Shown here piece by piece: positions 24,859-33,841 of a stretch of 36,635 nt of DNA (within the stretch, counting starts at the first letter, position 1; every line of letters begins with the position of its first letter). The notes beneath the pieces were generated by a model. It was not told where the DNA came from. It worked only from the letters and a program-made list of their open reading frames with translations, and ran no database searches. Source of the stretch: an uncultured Sphingomonas sp. (GTDB taxonomy: Bacteria; Pseudomonadota; Alphaproteobacteria; Sphingomonadales; Sphingomonadaceae). A program made the translations under genes and the position numbers. The DNA lies in the NCBI GenBank assembly GCA_913777325.1, contig CAJYSA010000044.1:1-36635 (forward strand). The letters run 5' to 3'.

Positions 24859-25754
24859 TGCCGCACGGATGGCTGATCCTCGACAAGCCGCTGGGGCTCG
24901 GCTCGACGCAGGGCGTGTCGGCGGCGAAGCGCGCGTTGCGCACCGGCGGCTATGGCAAGGCGAAGGTGGGACACGGCGGAACGCTCGATCCGCTGGCGAC
25001 CGGCGTGCTGCCGATCGCGATCGGCGAGGCGACGAAGCTGGCCGGGCGGATGCTCGACAGCGACAAGGTGTATGATTTCACGATCCGCTTCGGCGAGCAG
25101 ACCGATACGCTGGACGCGGAAGGCACGACGATCGCGACCAGCGACGTGCGCCCGACCGCGGCGCAACTGGCCGCCGTGCTGCCGCGCTTCACCGGCCCGA
25201 TCGCGCAGGTACCGCCGGCCTATTCGGCGCTGAAGGTCGACGGGCAGCGCGCGTACGACCTTGCCCGCGCCGGCCAGGACGTGGTGCTGGCGACGCGCCA
25301 GGTGACGATCCACCGGCTGACGCACATAGCCCCGCCTGGCGACGAGGCGCTGGAGCAGGCGACGCTGACCGCGCACGTCTCGAAGGGAACCTATATCCGC
25401 AGCCTGGCGCGCGACATCGCGCTCGCGCTCGGCACGGTAGGCTACGTCACCTTCCTCCGCCGCACCAAAGCGGGGCCGTTCGCGCTGGATCGGGCGATTA
25501 CGCTGGACAAACTGGACGAAATCGCTAAGGCGCGCAGCCTTGAACACTCTCTCCTGCCATTGGGTGCAGGGCTGGACGACATCCCGGCTCTCGCGCTCGA
25601 CCCCGACCAGGCAGGGGCGCTCCGCCAGGGGCGCGTTCTGGCCGGGATCGCCGCCGACGACGGTCAGGCCTTCGCTCTGCTCGACGGAACGCCCGTCGCG
25701 CTGGTGGAGGTGGAGCAAGGCTCCGTCCGCGTCGTCCGTGGCTTCAACCTGTAG
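24858..25754 (+). CDS. truB: tRNA pseudouridine-55 synthase
   Basis: Makes pseudouridine 55 in the T-loop of elongator tRNAs. 298 residues. The N-terminus is [17 protein letters not shown]. The catalytic Asp44 is in [20 protein letters not shown], followed by EATKL. Other family features are [20 protein letters not shown] and [18 protein letters not shown] followed by [13 protein letters not shown]; a C-terminal PUA-like stretch ends the protein ([20 protein letters not shown]). A GTG at 24855 is immediately before the ATG and could be used; the ATG overlaps the M50 stop as TGATG. rpsO follows after 20 nt, the conserved truB-rpsO-pnp order. Confidence 0.96.
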   Translation: MPHGWLILDKPLGLGSTQGVSAAKRALRTGGYGKAKVGHGGTLDPLATGVLPIAIGEATKLAGRMLDSDKVYDFTIRFGEQTDTLDAEGTTIATSDVRPTAAQLAAVLPRFTGPIAQVPPAYSALKVDGQRAYDLARAGQDVVLATRQVTIHRLTHIAPPGDEALEQATLTAHVSKGTYIRSLARDIALALGTVGYVTFLRRTKAGPFALDRAITLDKLDEIAKARSLEHSLLPLGAGLDDIPALALDPDQAGALRQGRVLAGIAADDGQAFALLDGTPVALVEVEQGSVRVVRGFNL

Positions 25755-25774
25755 AAGATGTCGTAGGAAATTTC

Positions 25775-26044
25775 ATGTCGATTACCGCTGAACGCCGTCA
25801 GGAAGTCATCAAGGACAACGCCCGCGCAGAGGGCGATACGGGTTCGCCCGAGGTCCAGGTCGCGATCCTGACGGAGCGGATCAAGAACCTGACCGAGCAC
25901 TTCAAGGGCCACGCCAAGGACAACCATTCGCGTCGCGGCCTGCTGATGATGGTCAACAAGCGGCGCTCGCTGCTCGACTATCTCCGCAAGAAGGACGGCG
26001 AGCGTTATCTGGCGCTCATCGCGAAGCTCGGCCTCCGCAAGTGA
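25775..26044 (+). CDS. rpsO: 30S ribosomal protein S15
   Basis: Primary rRNA-binding protein of the 30S platform. 89 residues, standard length. Sequence hallmarks are [20 protein letters not shown] followed by [36 protein letters not shown], and [19 protein letters not shown], ending in [15 protein letters not shown] precedes the ATG. An almost perfect intrinsic terminator begins within the stop codon, so pnp is expected to be expressed partly from its own promoter. In E. coli S15 regulates its own mRNA; no pseudoknot was assessed here. Confidence 0.98.
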   Translation: MSITAERRQEVIKDNARAEGDTGSPEVQVAILTERIKNLTEHFKGHAKDNHSRRGLLMMVNKRRSLLDYLRKKDGERYLALIAKLGLRK

Positions 26045-26073
26045 AATAAAGGCGCCGCAAGGCGCCTTTATTT
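26044..26073 (+). terminator. Intrinsic terminator after rpsO
   Basis: AAATAAAGGCGCC (26044-26056) pairs over 13 bp with GGCGCCTTTATTT (26061-26073) around the tetraloop GCAA. The symmetrical A-tract and T-tract make it potentially bidirectional. It overlaps the last base of the rpsO stop codon. Confidence 0.9.
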
Positions 26074-26168
26074 CATCCCGAACACCGGTTCGGGATCCAG
26101 CAAGTACGGGCGCGGGAGCGCTCTTCCAGCCGCTGGAGCTGGACCCCGGCCTTCGCCGGGGTGACGAC
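26074..26168. repeat. Composite palindromic repeat between rpsO and pnp
   Basis: It contains the palindrome ATCCCGAACACCGGTTCGGG followed by ATCCAG, then TGGACCCCGGCCTTCGCCGG followed by GGTGACG. The second half resembles the GTCACCCC-type palindrome at 4982-5011. It is a dispersed intergenic repeat with no sign of coding. Confidence 0.6.
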
Positions 26169-26224
26169 GGAGGAGGACAATCCGGTCCGCTTCCACGGAG
26201 CCGCTACTGGCTCACACGCAGGCC

Positions 26225-26245
26225 CCCCGGTGATCCGCACCGGGG
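26225..26245 (+). promoter_or_regulatory. Hairpin in the pnp leader just before the ribosome binding site
   Basis: CCCCGGTG (26225-26232) and CACCGGGG (26238-26245) form an 8-bp stem 15 nt before the pnp ATG, directly followed by the purine block GAGTGAAGGAAA. In E. coli, pnp is autoregulated through a processed stem in its 5' leader; a comparable role here is inference from position only. Confidence 0.45.
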
Positions 26246-26260
26246 AGTGAAGGAAATGAT

Positions 26261-28594
26261 ATGTTCGATACCAAGAAGGTGGAAATCCAGTGGGGCGGCA
26301 AGACGCTGACCCTGGAGACGGGCAAGGTCGCCCGCCAGGCCGACGGCGCGGTGATCGCGACGCTCGGCGAGACGGTGGTGCTGTGCGCCGTGACCGCCGC
26401 CAAGAACGTGAAGGAAGGGCAGGATTTCTTCCCGCTCACCGTTCACTATCAGGAGAAGTTCTCCGCCAGCGGTCGCATCCCCGGCGGCTTCTTCAAGCGC
26501 GAGCGCGGCGCGACCGAGCGTGAGACGCTGGTCAGCCGCCTGATCGACCGCCCGATCCGCCCGTTGTTCCCGGAAGGGTTCTACAACGAGATCAACTGCA
26601 TCTGCCAGGTCCTGTCGTATGACGGCGAGAACGAGCCGGACATCGTCGCGATGGTCGCGGCGTCGGCGGCGCTGACGATCTCGGGCGTGCCCTTCATGGG
26701 CCCGATCGGCGCGGCGCGCGTCGGCTACAAGGACGGCGAGTATCAGCTCAACCCGACCGACGCCGAGGTGCTCGAGGGCGACCTCGATCTGGTCGTCGCC
26801 GCGACGCACGACGCGGTGATGATGGTCGAATCCGAAGCCAAGGAGCTGTCGGAAGAGGTGATGCTCGGCGCGGTCATGTTCGCGCACAAGGCGTCGCAGC
26901 AGATCATCGACGCGATCATCGACCTGGCCGAGCAGGCCGCGAAGGATCCGTGGGAGCTCAAGCAGGCCGACGACCAGAAGGCGGTCAAAGCCGAGCTGAA
27001 GAAGCTGATCGGCAAGGACATCACCGCCGCCTACAAGCTGACCGACAAGCAGGCGCGCCAGACCGCGCTGGGCGAGGCGCGCGCCAAGGCGAAGGCGGCG
27101 ATGGCCGATCGCACGCCGCAGGAGCAGCTCGCCGCCGCGAAGCTGGTCAAGAAGCTGGAGGCGGAGATCGTCCGCACCGCGATCCTGAAGGATGGTCGCC
27201 GCATCGACGGCCGCACCACGACGCAGATCCGTCCGATCGAGGCGGAAGTCCACTTCCTGCCGCGCGCGCACGGCTCGGCACTGTTCACGCGTGGCGAGAC
27301 GCAGACGATCGCGACCACGACGCTGGGCACCCGCGACGCGGAGCAGATGATCGACGGTCTGAACGGCCTGTCGTATCAGCACTTCATGCTGCACTATAAC
27401 GTCCCGCCCTATTCGGTCGGCGAAGTCGGCCGCTTCGGCGCGCCGGGCCGTCGCGAAGTCGGCCATGGCAAGCTGGCGTGGCGCGCGCTGCACCCGGTGC
27501 TGCCGACGAAGGAGGAGTTCCCCTACACGATCCGCGTCACCAGCGACATCACCGAGTCTAACGGCTCGTCGTCGATGGCGACGGTCTGCGGCGGTTCGCT
27601 GTCGATGATGGACGCCGGCGTGCCGCTGAAGCGCCCGGTGTCGGGCATCGCGATGGGCCTGATCCTGGAGGGCAAGGACTTCGCGGTCCTGTCCGACATC
27701 CTGGGTGACGAAGATCACCTGGGCGACATGGACTTCAAGGTGGCGGGCACCAGCGAGGGCATCACCAGCCTTCAGATGGATATCAAGATCGCCGGCATCA
27801 CCGAGGAGATCATGAAGGTCGCGCTGCGCCAAGCGCATGAGGGCCGCGCGCACATTCTGGGCGAGATGGCCAAGGCGCTCGACTCGACCCGGACCGAGCT
27901 GTCGGCGCACGCGCCGCGTATCGAGACCTTCACGATCGACAAGTCGAAGATCCGTGAAGTGATCGGCACCGGCGGCAAGGTGATCCGCGAGATCGTCGCC
28001 ACCACCGGCGCGAAGGTCGACATCGATGACGAGGGCGTCATCAAGGTGTCGTCGTCGGACGCCAAGCAGATCGAGGCCGCGATCAACTGGATCAAGGGTC
28101 TGGTCGAAGAGGCCGAGGTCGGCAAGATCTACAACGGCAAGGTCGTCAACATCGTCGACTTCGGTGCGTTCGTGAACTTCATGGGTGGCAAGGACGGCCT
28201 CGTCCACGTCAGCGAGATGAAGAACGAGCGTGTCGAGAAGCCGGGCGACGTCGTGTCCGAGGGCCAGGAAGTGAAGGTCAAGGTCCTCGAGATCGATCCG
28301 CGCGGCAAGGTCCGCCTGTCGATGCGCGTCGTCGATCAGGAAACCGGCGCCGAGCTGGAAGACACCCGCCCGGCGCGCGAACCGCGTGGCGATCGTGACG
28401 GCGGTGGCCGTGGCGACCGTGGCCCGCGTCGCGATGGCGGTGGCCGTGGTGGGGAGCGCGGTGGCGATCGCGGCGGGGACCGTGGTCCGCGTCGCGAGGG
28501 CCGCGGCCCGCGCCGTGAGCGCAGCGAGGGCGGCAAGGACGAGGGCGATGCGCCCGCGTTCGCGCCGGCCTTCCTGACCGGCGATCGCGACTGA
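26261..28594 (+). CDS. pnp: Polynucleotide phosphorylase with RGG-rich tail
   Basis: A 3'-5' phosphorolytic exoribonuclease and degradosome component. 777 residues, against about 700 usually. Two RNase PH cores (about 10-240 and 310-545) carry [20 protein letters not shown] and [20 protein letters not shown]; an alpha-helical linker lies between. The KH domain (about 555-615) has [20 protein letters not shown], and the S1 domain (about 625-690) has [20 protein letters not shown]. After it comes a tail of about 75 residues dominated by RGD/RGG and GPRR repeats (about 700-765), likely an extra RNA- or protein-binding region. AGGA at 26251-26254 precedes the ATG. It is followed by a strong terminator. 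Confidence 0.97.
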   Translation: MFDTKKVEIQWGGKTLTLETGKVARQADGAVIATLGETVVLCAVTAAKNVKEGQDFFPLTVHYQEKFSASGRIPGGFFKRERGATERETLVSRLIDRPIRPLFPEGFYNEINCICQVLSYDGENEPDIVAMVAASAALTISGVPFMGPIGAARVGYKDGEYQLNPTDAEVLEGDLDLVVAATHDAVMMVESEAKELSEEVMLGAVMFAHKASQQIIDAIIDLAEQAAKDPWELKQADDQKAVKAELKKLIGKDITAAYKLTDKQARQTALGEARAKAKAAMADRTPQEQLAAAKLVKKLEAEIVRTAILKDGRRIDGRTTTQIRPIEAEVHFLPRAHGSALFTRGETQTIATTTLGTRDAEQMIDGLNGLSYQHFMLHYNVPPYSVGEVGRFGAPGRREVGHGKLAWRALHPVLPTKEEFPYTIRVTSDITESNGSSSMATVCGGSLSMMDAGVPLKRPVSGIAMGLILEGKDFAVLSDILGDEDHLGDMDFKVAGTSEGITSLQMDIKIAGITEEIMKVALRQAHEGRAHILGEMAKALDSTRTELSAHAPRIETFTIDKSKIREVIGTGGKVIREIVATTGAKVDIDDEGVIKVSSSDAKQIEAAINWIKGLVEEAEVGKIYNGKVVNIVDFGAFVNFMGGKDGLVHVSEMKNERVEKPGDVVSEGQEVKVKVLEIDPRGKVRLSMRVVDQETGAELEDTRPAREPRGDRDGGGRGDRGPRRDGGGRGGERGGDRGGDRGPRREGRGPRRERSEGGKDEGDAPAFAPAFLTGDRD

Positions 28595-28625
28595 TCCGCT
28601 TCACTCCTTGCGTGCAGCAAGCGAA

Positions 28626-28656
28626 TGGCCCCGGCAGCGATGCCGGGGCCATTTTC
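28626..28656 (+). terminator. Intrinsic terminator after pnp, possibly bidirectional
   Basis: TGGCCCCGGCA (28626-28636) pairs over 11 bp with TGCCGGGGCCA (28641-28651) around GCGA, followed by TTTT. It also lies downstream of the convergent PEP-CTERM gene and could stop its transcription as well. Confidence 0.9.
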
Positions 28657-28707
28657 ATATCAGGACTTTACCGGCGGCACGACATGGTCGCCCGCCGGAC
28701 CGGACGG

Positions 28708-29307
28708 TCAGGCGAGCCGGAACACCCCGCGCTGTCGCCGGCGCATGGCAAAGCCGATCGCGCCGAAGCCCGCGATCATCATCGCCCACGTCGCCGGTTC
28801 GGGCACTGCGCCGCGCACGGCGGTGACGTTGATATTATCGATGTTCGCGGAGCTGCTGGTGGTGCTCATCGAGAAGCGAACGCGATCGAAGCTCTGGTTG
28901 CCCGCACCCGGCGACAGCGTGGTGAAGCTGTCCCTCGTGGTGCTGACCGTGCGACTGAACACGTTCTGGCCGTTGAGGAAACCGGTGATGGCGTAGCTCA
29001 CGTCCCCGAACCCGGAGGCGACCGCGCCATCGAACGATCCCAGCGTGAATACCCCGCCGGTGATATCGAAGGCCGCCGAGTTGGAGAAATACAGATCGGG
29101 GGTCGGATTGCCGAAGTTCTTCGCCGTATAGATCGAGCCCGATACGTAGCTGAGGGTGAACCCCGCTTCCGAGTAGCTCGTCGTGAAGGGCGAGCGGTTG
29201 CTGCCGGGCAAATCGTCGAAGGTGATCGTGGCGGCCGAGGCACTGCCGCCGACGAGGCTTGCGGCCAAGGCTCCGGTCAGAATTGATGTCGTGATGATGT
29301 TGCGCAT
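28708..29307 (-). CDS. PEPxxWA-CTERM surface-sorted protein
   Basis: 199 residues. The N-terminus MRNIITTSILTGALAASLVG followed by GSASA is a Sec signal peptide with cleavage before ATITF. The mature part is rich in Ser, Thr, Asn and Gly, with predicted beta-strands (ITFDDLPGSNRSPFTTSYSE; NINVTAVRGA). The C-terminus has the exosortase recognition signature VPEPATWAMMIAGFGAIGFA followed by MRRRQR (PEP motif, hydrophobic helix, Arg cluster), residues about 168-193. Such proteins are processed by an exosortase and exported to the surface or matrix in EPS-producing bacteria; none of that machinery is in the window. A Met two codons upstream (29313) is too close to the AGGGGGG ribosome site, and the ATG at 29307 has 6 nt spacing. 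The ligand or role is unknown. Confidence 0.9.
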   Translation of the reverse strand: MRNIITTSILTGALAASLVGGSASAATITFDDLPGSNRSPFTTSYSEAGFTLSYVSGSIYTAKNFGNPTPDLYFSNSAAFDITGGVFTLGSFDGAVASGFGDVSYAITGFLNGQNVFSRTVSTTRDSFTTLSPGAGNQSFDRVRFSMSTTSSSANIDNINVTAVRGAVPEPATWAMMIAGFGAIGFAMRRRQRGVFRLA

Positions 29308-29313
29308 GGTCAT

Positions 29314-29645
29314 CCCCCCTGTGGATCACCGCGCCGGGCGCTCATGGCTCACCTGCCCCCCGCCAGTCCGGGAACAGTATGATCTCGACACAGCCCTTTC
29401 AGATCACGGGAGATTCTTACCACCACGGGCGAAAGGGGTAGAGCGTCCCAATCTTGGACGATCGCGCGCCACCAGTTCACCATCAGTGCGACGGACGGGC
29501 GCGATCGAACCAGTCGCTGCCTTGATCAACATACCGAAAGTCACCCGTTGAGCAGTGATCCCCGGCAGATCGGCTCGCCCCAGCCACACCGCGCAATGCA
29601 GCCGCCGAACGGCATAAGCCGTCCGGGCACGCCATGGCCAGACGT
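29314..29645. other. Intergenic stretch with no recognisable gene
   Basis: About 330 nt between the start of the PEP-CTERM gene and the hairpin after sdhA. Short open frames exist on both strands, but none has a ribosome binding site, a family resemblance or a clear codon-position signature. No tRNA-like fold or clear promoter pair was found. It must hold the promoter of the PEP-CTERM gene. It is also where sdhB would be expected, and sdhB is not there. Confidence 0.6.
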
Positions 29646-29674
29646 GGCGGCTCACGCCCGATGCGCGAGCCGCC
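29646..29674 (-). terminator. Hairpin just after sdhA, possible terminator
   Basis: GGCGGCTC (29646-29653) pairs with GAGCCGCC (29667-29674), starting 6 nt past the sdhA stop on the minus strand. No T-tract follows, so it may stabilise the 3' end or act with Rho. Confidence 0.4.
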
Positions 29675-29679
29675 GCCGA

Positions 29680-31485
29680 TCAGTAGACGCGCTTCTTCGG
29701 CTTGATGTACTCGACGTCGTCGGTGAGCGTGTAATCGTGCACCGGGCGGTAATCGATCTGGGTCGAGCCGCCCTTGCCACCCCAGCCGTCGAAGGTGGTG
29801 ATGGTGTGCTTCATCCAGTTGGCGTCGTCGCGCTCGGGGAAGTCCTCGTGCATGTGCGCACCACGGCTTTCCTTGCGGTTGTCGGCGCTTTTCATCGTCA
29901 CCACCGCCTGGCCGATCAGATTGTCGAGCTCCATCGTCTCGACCAGATCGGTGTTCCAGATCAGCGAACGATCGGCGACGCCGACGTCGTTCATGCCCTG
30001 ATAGATGGTGTCGATCTTGGCGACGCCCTCGCGCAGCAGCTCGCTGTCGCGGAACACCGCGCAGTGACGTTGCATCGTCCGCTGCATCTCGGCGCGCAGC
30101 TTGGCGGTCGGCGTGCCGCCCTTCGCATGGCGGAAGTGATCGAGCCGGCCCAGCGCCATCTCCTCCGAACCCTTGGGGAGCGGATTGTGTGCGGTGTTGG
30201 GCTTGAGCGTGTCCTTGAGCCGGAGACCGGTGGCGCGGCCGAAGACGACCAGATCGATCAGCGAGTTCGATCCCAGCCGGTTCGCGCCATGCACCGACAC
30301 GCACGCCGCTTCACCGACCGCGAACAGCCCCGGCACCACCGAGTCCGGATCGCCGTCCTTCAGCCGAACGACCTCGCCGTGATAGTTACACGGGATGCCA
30401 CCCATGTTGTAATGGACGGTGGGCGTCACCGGCAGCGGCTGCCGCGTCAGGTCGACGCCCGCGAAGATCTTGCCGGTTTCGGTGATGCCCGGCAGCCGCT
30501 CGTGCAGCACCTTGGGATCGATGTGGTCGAGGTGCAGGTAGATGTGGTCCTTGTCCTTGCCCACACCGCGCCCTTCGCGCATCTCCATCGCCATCGAGCG
30601 CGCCACGACGTCGCGGCTCGCCAGATCCTTGGCCGACGGGGCATAGCGCTCCATGAAGCGTTCGCCCTCGGAATTGGTCAGGTAACCGCCCTCGCCGCGC
30701 GCGCCCTCGGTGATCAGCACGCCCGCGCCGTAGATACCGGTCGGGTGGAACTGCACGAACTCCATGTCCTGCAAGGCGAGGCCCGCACGCAGCGCCATGC
30801 CGTTGCCGTCGCCGGTGCAGGTGTGCGCCGAGGTCGCCGACTGGTACACGCGCCCGCCGCCGCCCGTCGCCAGCACGACCGCGTGGCTACGGAACCGATG
30901 GATCGAGCCATCCTCCATGCACAAGGCGATCACGCCCCGGCACGCGCCGTTTTCCATGATCAGGTCGAGCGCGAAATATTCGACGTAGAAGTCCGCGTCA
31001 TACTTCAACGACTGCTGATAGAGCGCGTGGAGCATCGCGTGGCCGGTACGGTCGGCGGCGGCGCAGGTGCGCTGCACCGGCGGGCCTTCGCCCATGTTCT
31101 GCATGTGCCCGCCGAACGGCCGCTGATAGATCGTGCCGTTGTCGTTGCGGCTGAAGGGCACGCCGGCATGTTCCAGCTCGTACACCGCCGCCGGCGCCTC
31201 GCGGACCATATATTCGATCGCGTCCTGGTCGCCGAGCCAGTCGGACCCCTTCACGGTATCGAACATGTGCCACGACCAATGGTCCGGCGAATTGTTGCCC
31301 AGCGACGCCGCGATGCCGCCCTGCGCCGCGACGGTGTGACTGCGCGTCGGGAACACCTTGGTGATGCAGGCGGTCTTCAACCCGCTTTCGGCGATGCCCA
31401 TCGTGGCGCGCAGGCCCGAGCCGCCCGCGCCGACGACGACGGCGTCATAGGTGTGGTCGATGATCTTGTAAGCGTCGGCGGACAT
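29680..31485 (-). CDS. sdhA: Succinate dehydrogenase flavoprotein subunit
   Basis: Oxidises succinate to fumarate in the TCA cycle and passes electrons through SdhB to quinone. 601 residues, normal length. The N-terminal FAD fold is [20 protein letters not shown]. The covalent FAD site is His50 in [34 protein letters not shown] followed by EGG is the substrate and capping region, with [17 protein letters not shown] and [13 protein letters not shown]; the C-terminus ends in [10 protein letters not shown]. The frame is open upstream, but the ATG at 31485 ([17 protein letters not shown]) overlaps the sdhD stop (TGATG). It is the last gene of the operon in this window; no iron-sulfur subunit follows. 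Confidence 0.98.
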   Translation of the reverse strand: MSADAYKIIDHTYDAVVVGAGGSGLRATMGIAESGLKTACITKVFPTRSHTVAAQGGIAASLGNNSPDHWSWHMFDTVKGSDWLGDQDAIEYMVREAPAAVYELEHAGVPFSRNDNGTIYQRPFGGHMQNMGEGPPVQRTCAAADRTGHAMLHALYQQSLKYDADFYVEYFALDLIMENGACRGVIALCMEDGSIHRFRSHAVVLATGGGGRVYQSATSAHTCTGDGNGMALRAGLALQDMEFVQFHPTGIYGAGVLITEGARGEGGYLTNSEGERFMERYAPSAKDLASRDVVARSMAMEMREGRGVGKDKDHIYLHLDHIDPKVLHERLPGITETGKIFAGVDLTRQPLPVTPTVHYNMGGIPCNYHGEVVRLKDGDPDSVVPGLFAVGEAACVSVHGANRLGSNSLIDLVVFGRATGLRLKDTLKPNTAHNPLPKGSEEMALGRLDHFRHAKGGTPTAKLRAEMQRTMQRHCAVFRDSELLREGVAKIDTIYQGMNDVGVADRSLIWNTDLVETMELDNLIGQAVVTMKSADNRKESRGAHMHEDFPERDDANWMKHTITTFDGWGGKGGSTQIDYRPVHDYTLTDDVEYIKPKKRVY

Positions 31486-31862
31486 CAGGCGGTGGCTCCG
31501 AAAGCGACCTTGAGGATCGAAAAGATGGCGATGCCGGCGGTGCCCAGCGTGAACACGGTCAGCAGCACGGTCAGCACGAAGCGGCTTTCCTTGTGCGCAT
31601 AATCCTCGATCACCACCTGCAGGCCGAGGCGGAAGTGATAGAAGACCGAGGCGATGAACAGCGCCATCGGCACCGCCGCCCATGCCGAAGACAGCCACAG
31701 CTTGACGGTGGCATGGTCGTAGGACGGCAGCGTCGCGATCGACACCAGCAGCCACACCAGCAGCAGGAAATTGGTGCCGGCGGTCAGCTTGTGATGCCAC
31801 CAATGCTGCGCGCCGTGGCCGGCGCTGCCCAGCCCGCGGACTCGACCGATCTCGGTGCTCAT
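31485..31862 (-). CDS. sdhD: Succinate dehydrogenase membrane anchor subunit
   Basis: 125 residues with three membrane helices (about 28-47, 57-77, 94-120). The N-terminus [20 protein letters not shown] followed by WWHHKLTAG matches alphaproteobacterial Sdh[16 protein letters not shown] contains the His expected to ligate heme b and the Asp-Tyr near the quinone site. With SdhC it anchors SdhAB and forms the ubiquinone pocket. The ATG at 31862 overlaps the sdhC stop (TGATG); a GTG one codon upstream is also possible. It is coupled to sdhA by a one-base overlap. Confidence 0.93.
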   Translation of the reverse strand: MSTEIGRVRGLGSAGHGAQHWWHHKLTAGTNFLLLVWLLVSIATLPSYDHATVKLWLSSAWAAVPMALFIASVFYHFRLGLQVVIEDYAHKESRFVLTVLLTVFTLGTAGIAIFSILKVAFGATA

Positions 31863-32287
31863 CACTTCACCCCCAGGAAAAGCCAGAACGCCGCGGTCAG
31901 CACGACCGAGGCGACGAAGGTGAGCAGCGCCAGCCGGCGGTTGACCTTCAGCTCAAACGCCGCCCCCGTGTCCAGCACCAGATGGCGGATGCCGCTCATC
32001 ATATGCTGGAACACCGCCCAGGTGAGCGCGACCCCGACCACCCAGCCGAGCGGGTTGAGCGCGCCGGTCGCGGTGGTGAAGACGTTCAGGAACGTACCAT
32101 AGGCCGCCGGCCCCGCCGCGATCGCCGCCAGCCACCAGACCAGCAGCAGCGTGCCGACCGTCGCCATGCCGGTGCCGGTCACGCGGTGGACGATCGACAC
32201 CGTCATCGCCGGGCTCCAGCGATAATGGAATTGCATCGGCCCGCTGAACAGATGCGGGCTGCGCGGGCGGGCAGGTTTCGAGGCCAA
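31862..32287 (-). CDS. sdhC: Succinate dehydrogenase cytochrome b556 subunit, TTG start
   Basis: 141 residues from a TTG at 32287, preceded on the minus strand by GGAAG with a 7-nt spacer. This gives (M)[20 protein letters not shown], the family N-terminus. [20 protein letters not shown] is the signature of SdhC with the conserved Ser and Arg near the quinone, and [16 protein letters not shown] contains the heme b His. It has three membrane helices. The open frame runs back to 32356, but that extra part has no ribosome binding site. First gene of the operon, overlapping sdhD. Confidence 0.92.
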   Translation of the reverse strand: MASKPARPRSPHLFSGPMQFHYRWSPAMTVSIVHRVTGTGMATVGTLLLVWWLAAIAAGPAAYGTFLNVFTTATGALNPLGWVVGVALTWAVFQHMMSGIRHLVLDTGAAFELKVNRRLALLTFVASVVLTAAFWLFLGVK

Positions 32288-32451
32288 GCGCGGTCTTCCT
32301 TGAATGTGGGCCGGTGCGGGCGAGTTTGGGCCGGCATATGCGTCCGCTCGCCGCACGATGCAAGCGCGGCGGCGCGATCCGCGCGGCGATGTCGGCGGCG
32401 GTCCCTAACCCGCTGTTAACGGATGGTCGCTAGTCCGAGCGGCAATCTTCC

Positions 32452-33825
32452 TTGTGTACGGAGCAGGTGTTGCCCAACGATTTGCCACCGATCGGATCGG
32501 TCGCCGCCGCGCTGGACCTGACGGCACGTTTCGACGTGTTCGATCTGGATGGGGAACTGACGCGGTCCGCGCACGATGCGTGGGCGGTGCTGCGCCCCGA
32601 TGCCCGCACGATCGCGAGCGAATATTGGGAACATTGGAAGCGGTGCTTCGGCACGACCGCCAATCACGCCTCGTTCGAGAACGAGCGGATGATCGATCTG
32701 GGCGTGGCCTTCCTGGAGAATCGCTTCCTGCGCACCCGCGAGCGGGGCTGGATCGAGTCGATCGAGCGCTCCGTCGCCTCCGCCTATGCCGCGGCCGTAT
32801 CGCCGATGGCGCTGCTGGCGATGATCAGCGCCAGCGACCGCGCCGCGCTGAACACCCTGATGACGAACGTCGCGCGTGACGACGCCCGCCTCCCCAAGCT
32901 GATCGACACGCTGATGCGGCTGTCGGCACTGGAAGGCGAGATCACGGTCGCGATCTATTCGGTGTATAGCGCGCACAGCGCCCAGGGCGCGCGCGACAAG
33001 CTGGCCGCCGAGTTCCGCGACGAAATCGCCGCCACGGTCGAGGCGACCACCCACGAAGGCCATGGATTGCGCGCGCAGGCATCGGTCGCGTCGTCGTCGG
33101 CACGCGGCATGCTGGGCAAGACCAGCGAGGTCGCCGCCGCCGCCGAACAATCCGCCGTCGCGATGCGCGACGCCGCCTCCACCGCCGCCGGGCTGATCCG
33201 CGCGATCGAGGATGCGCGCGCCGAGGTCGAGGTCGCCGCCGATATCGCCACCCGCGCCGCCTCGCAGGCCGGCGACGCGGTGAGCGTATCGGGCGCGCTG
33301 AGCGATCACGCCAAGTCGATCGAGTCGATCCTGGGGCTGATCCGCGACATCGCCGGGCAGACCAACCTGCTGGCGCTCAACGCCACGATCGAGGCGGCGC
33401 GCGCGGGTGACGCGGGGCGCGGATTCGCCGTCGTCGCGCAGGAGGTGAAGAGCCTGGCCAACCAGACGGCGCGCGCCACCGACGATATCGCCGCCAAGAT
33501 CGCCGCGATCCAGGCCGCGACCCGCGTCACCGTGGACACCTCCGCCTCGATTCGCGCGACGGTCGCCGAGGTGCAGGATTCGGCCACCCGCATCCGCGTG
33601 GCGATGGAATCGCAGGCGCAGACGGTCACCGCGATCACCGCCGCCGTCGACGAGACCGCGCTGGCCGCTGATTCGATGTCGCACACGATCGCCACGATCC
33701 GCGTCGATACCGAGGCGGTCGCCAGCGAAATCGACCGTCTGGGCAGCGGGTTCGACTCGCTCGCCGGGCGCCTGGGCGATCTCGACAGCCGCGCCGGCAG
33801 TTTCGCGAGCCGCGTCGCCGCCTGA
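32452..33825 (+). CDS. Cytoplasmic methyl-accepting chemotaxis protein with globin-like sensor (copy 1)
   Basis: About 457 residues with no membrane segment. Residues about 20-180 resemble a protoglobin/globin-coupled sensor: [60 protein letters not shown] followed by [11 protein letters not shown], and [17 protein letters not shown]. Where heme-binding members have the proximal His (IAxxHxxxGLxP) this protein has Tyr ([11 protein letters not shown]), so heme binding is doubtful. Residues about 200-450 form the signalling coiled coil with tip [20 protein letters not shown] followed by [18 protein letters not shown]; the nearly invariant tip Glu is Asp here. The start is uncertain: TTG at 32452, GTG at 32467, or TTG at 32470, the last having GGAG at 6 nt. 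It would signal to CheA-CheW, which are not in the window. It is followed after 16 nt by a paralogue. Confidence 0.85.
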   Translation: MCTEQVLPNDLPPIGSVAAALDLTARFDVFDLDGELTRSAHDAWAVLRPDARTIASEYWEHWKRCFGTTANHASFENERMIDLGVAFLENRFLRTRERGWIESIERSVASAYAAAVSPMALLAMISASDRAALNTLMTNVARDDARLPKLIDTLMRLSALEGEITVAIYSVYSAHSAQGARDKLAAEFRDEIAATVEATTHEGHGLRAQASVASSSARGMLGKTSEVAAAAEQSAVAMRDAASTAAGLIRAIEDARAEVEVAADIATRAASQAGDAVSVSGALSDHAKSIESILGLIRDIAGQTNLLALNATIEAARAGDAGRGFAVVAQEVKSLANQTARATDDIAAKIAAIQAATRVTVDTSASIRATVAEVQDSATRIRVAMESQAQTVTAITAAVDETALAADSMSHTIATIRVDTEAVASEIDRLGSGFDSLAGRLGDLDSRAGSFASRVAA

Positions 33826-33841
33826 TCGCCGGGGAGCCGTC

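Noticed and set aside
26204-28207. Open frame of 667 codons on the minus strand opposite pnp
   Set aside because: Antisense shadow of a certain gene.
29404-29655. 83-codon minus-strand frame in the gap after sdhA, considered as a small gene
   Set aside because: No Shine-Dalgarno, no family resemblance, and it runs through the hairpin region.
29548-31602. Open frame of 684 codons on the plus strand opposite sdhA
   Set aside because: Antisense shadow; sdhA is unambiguous.
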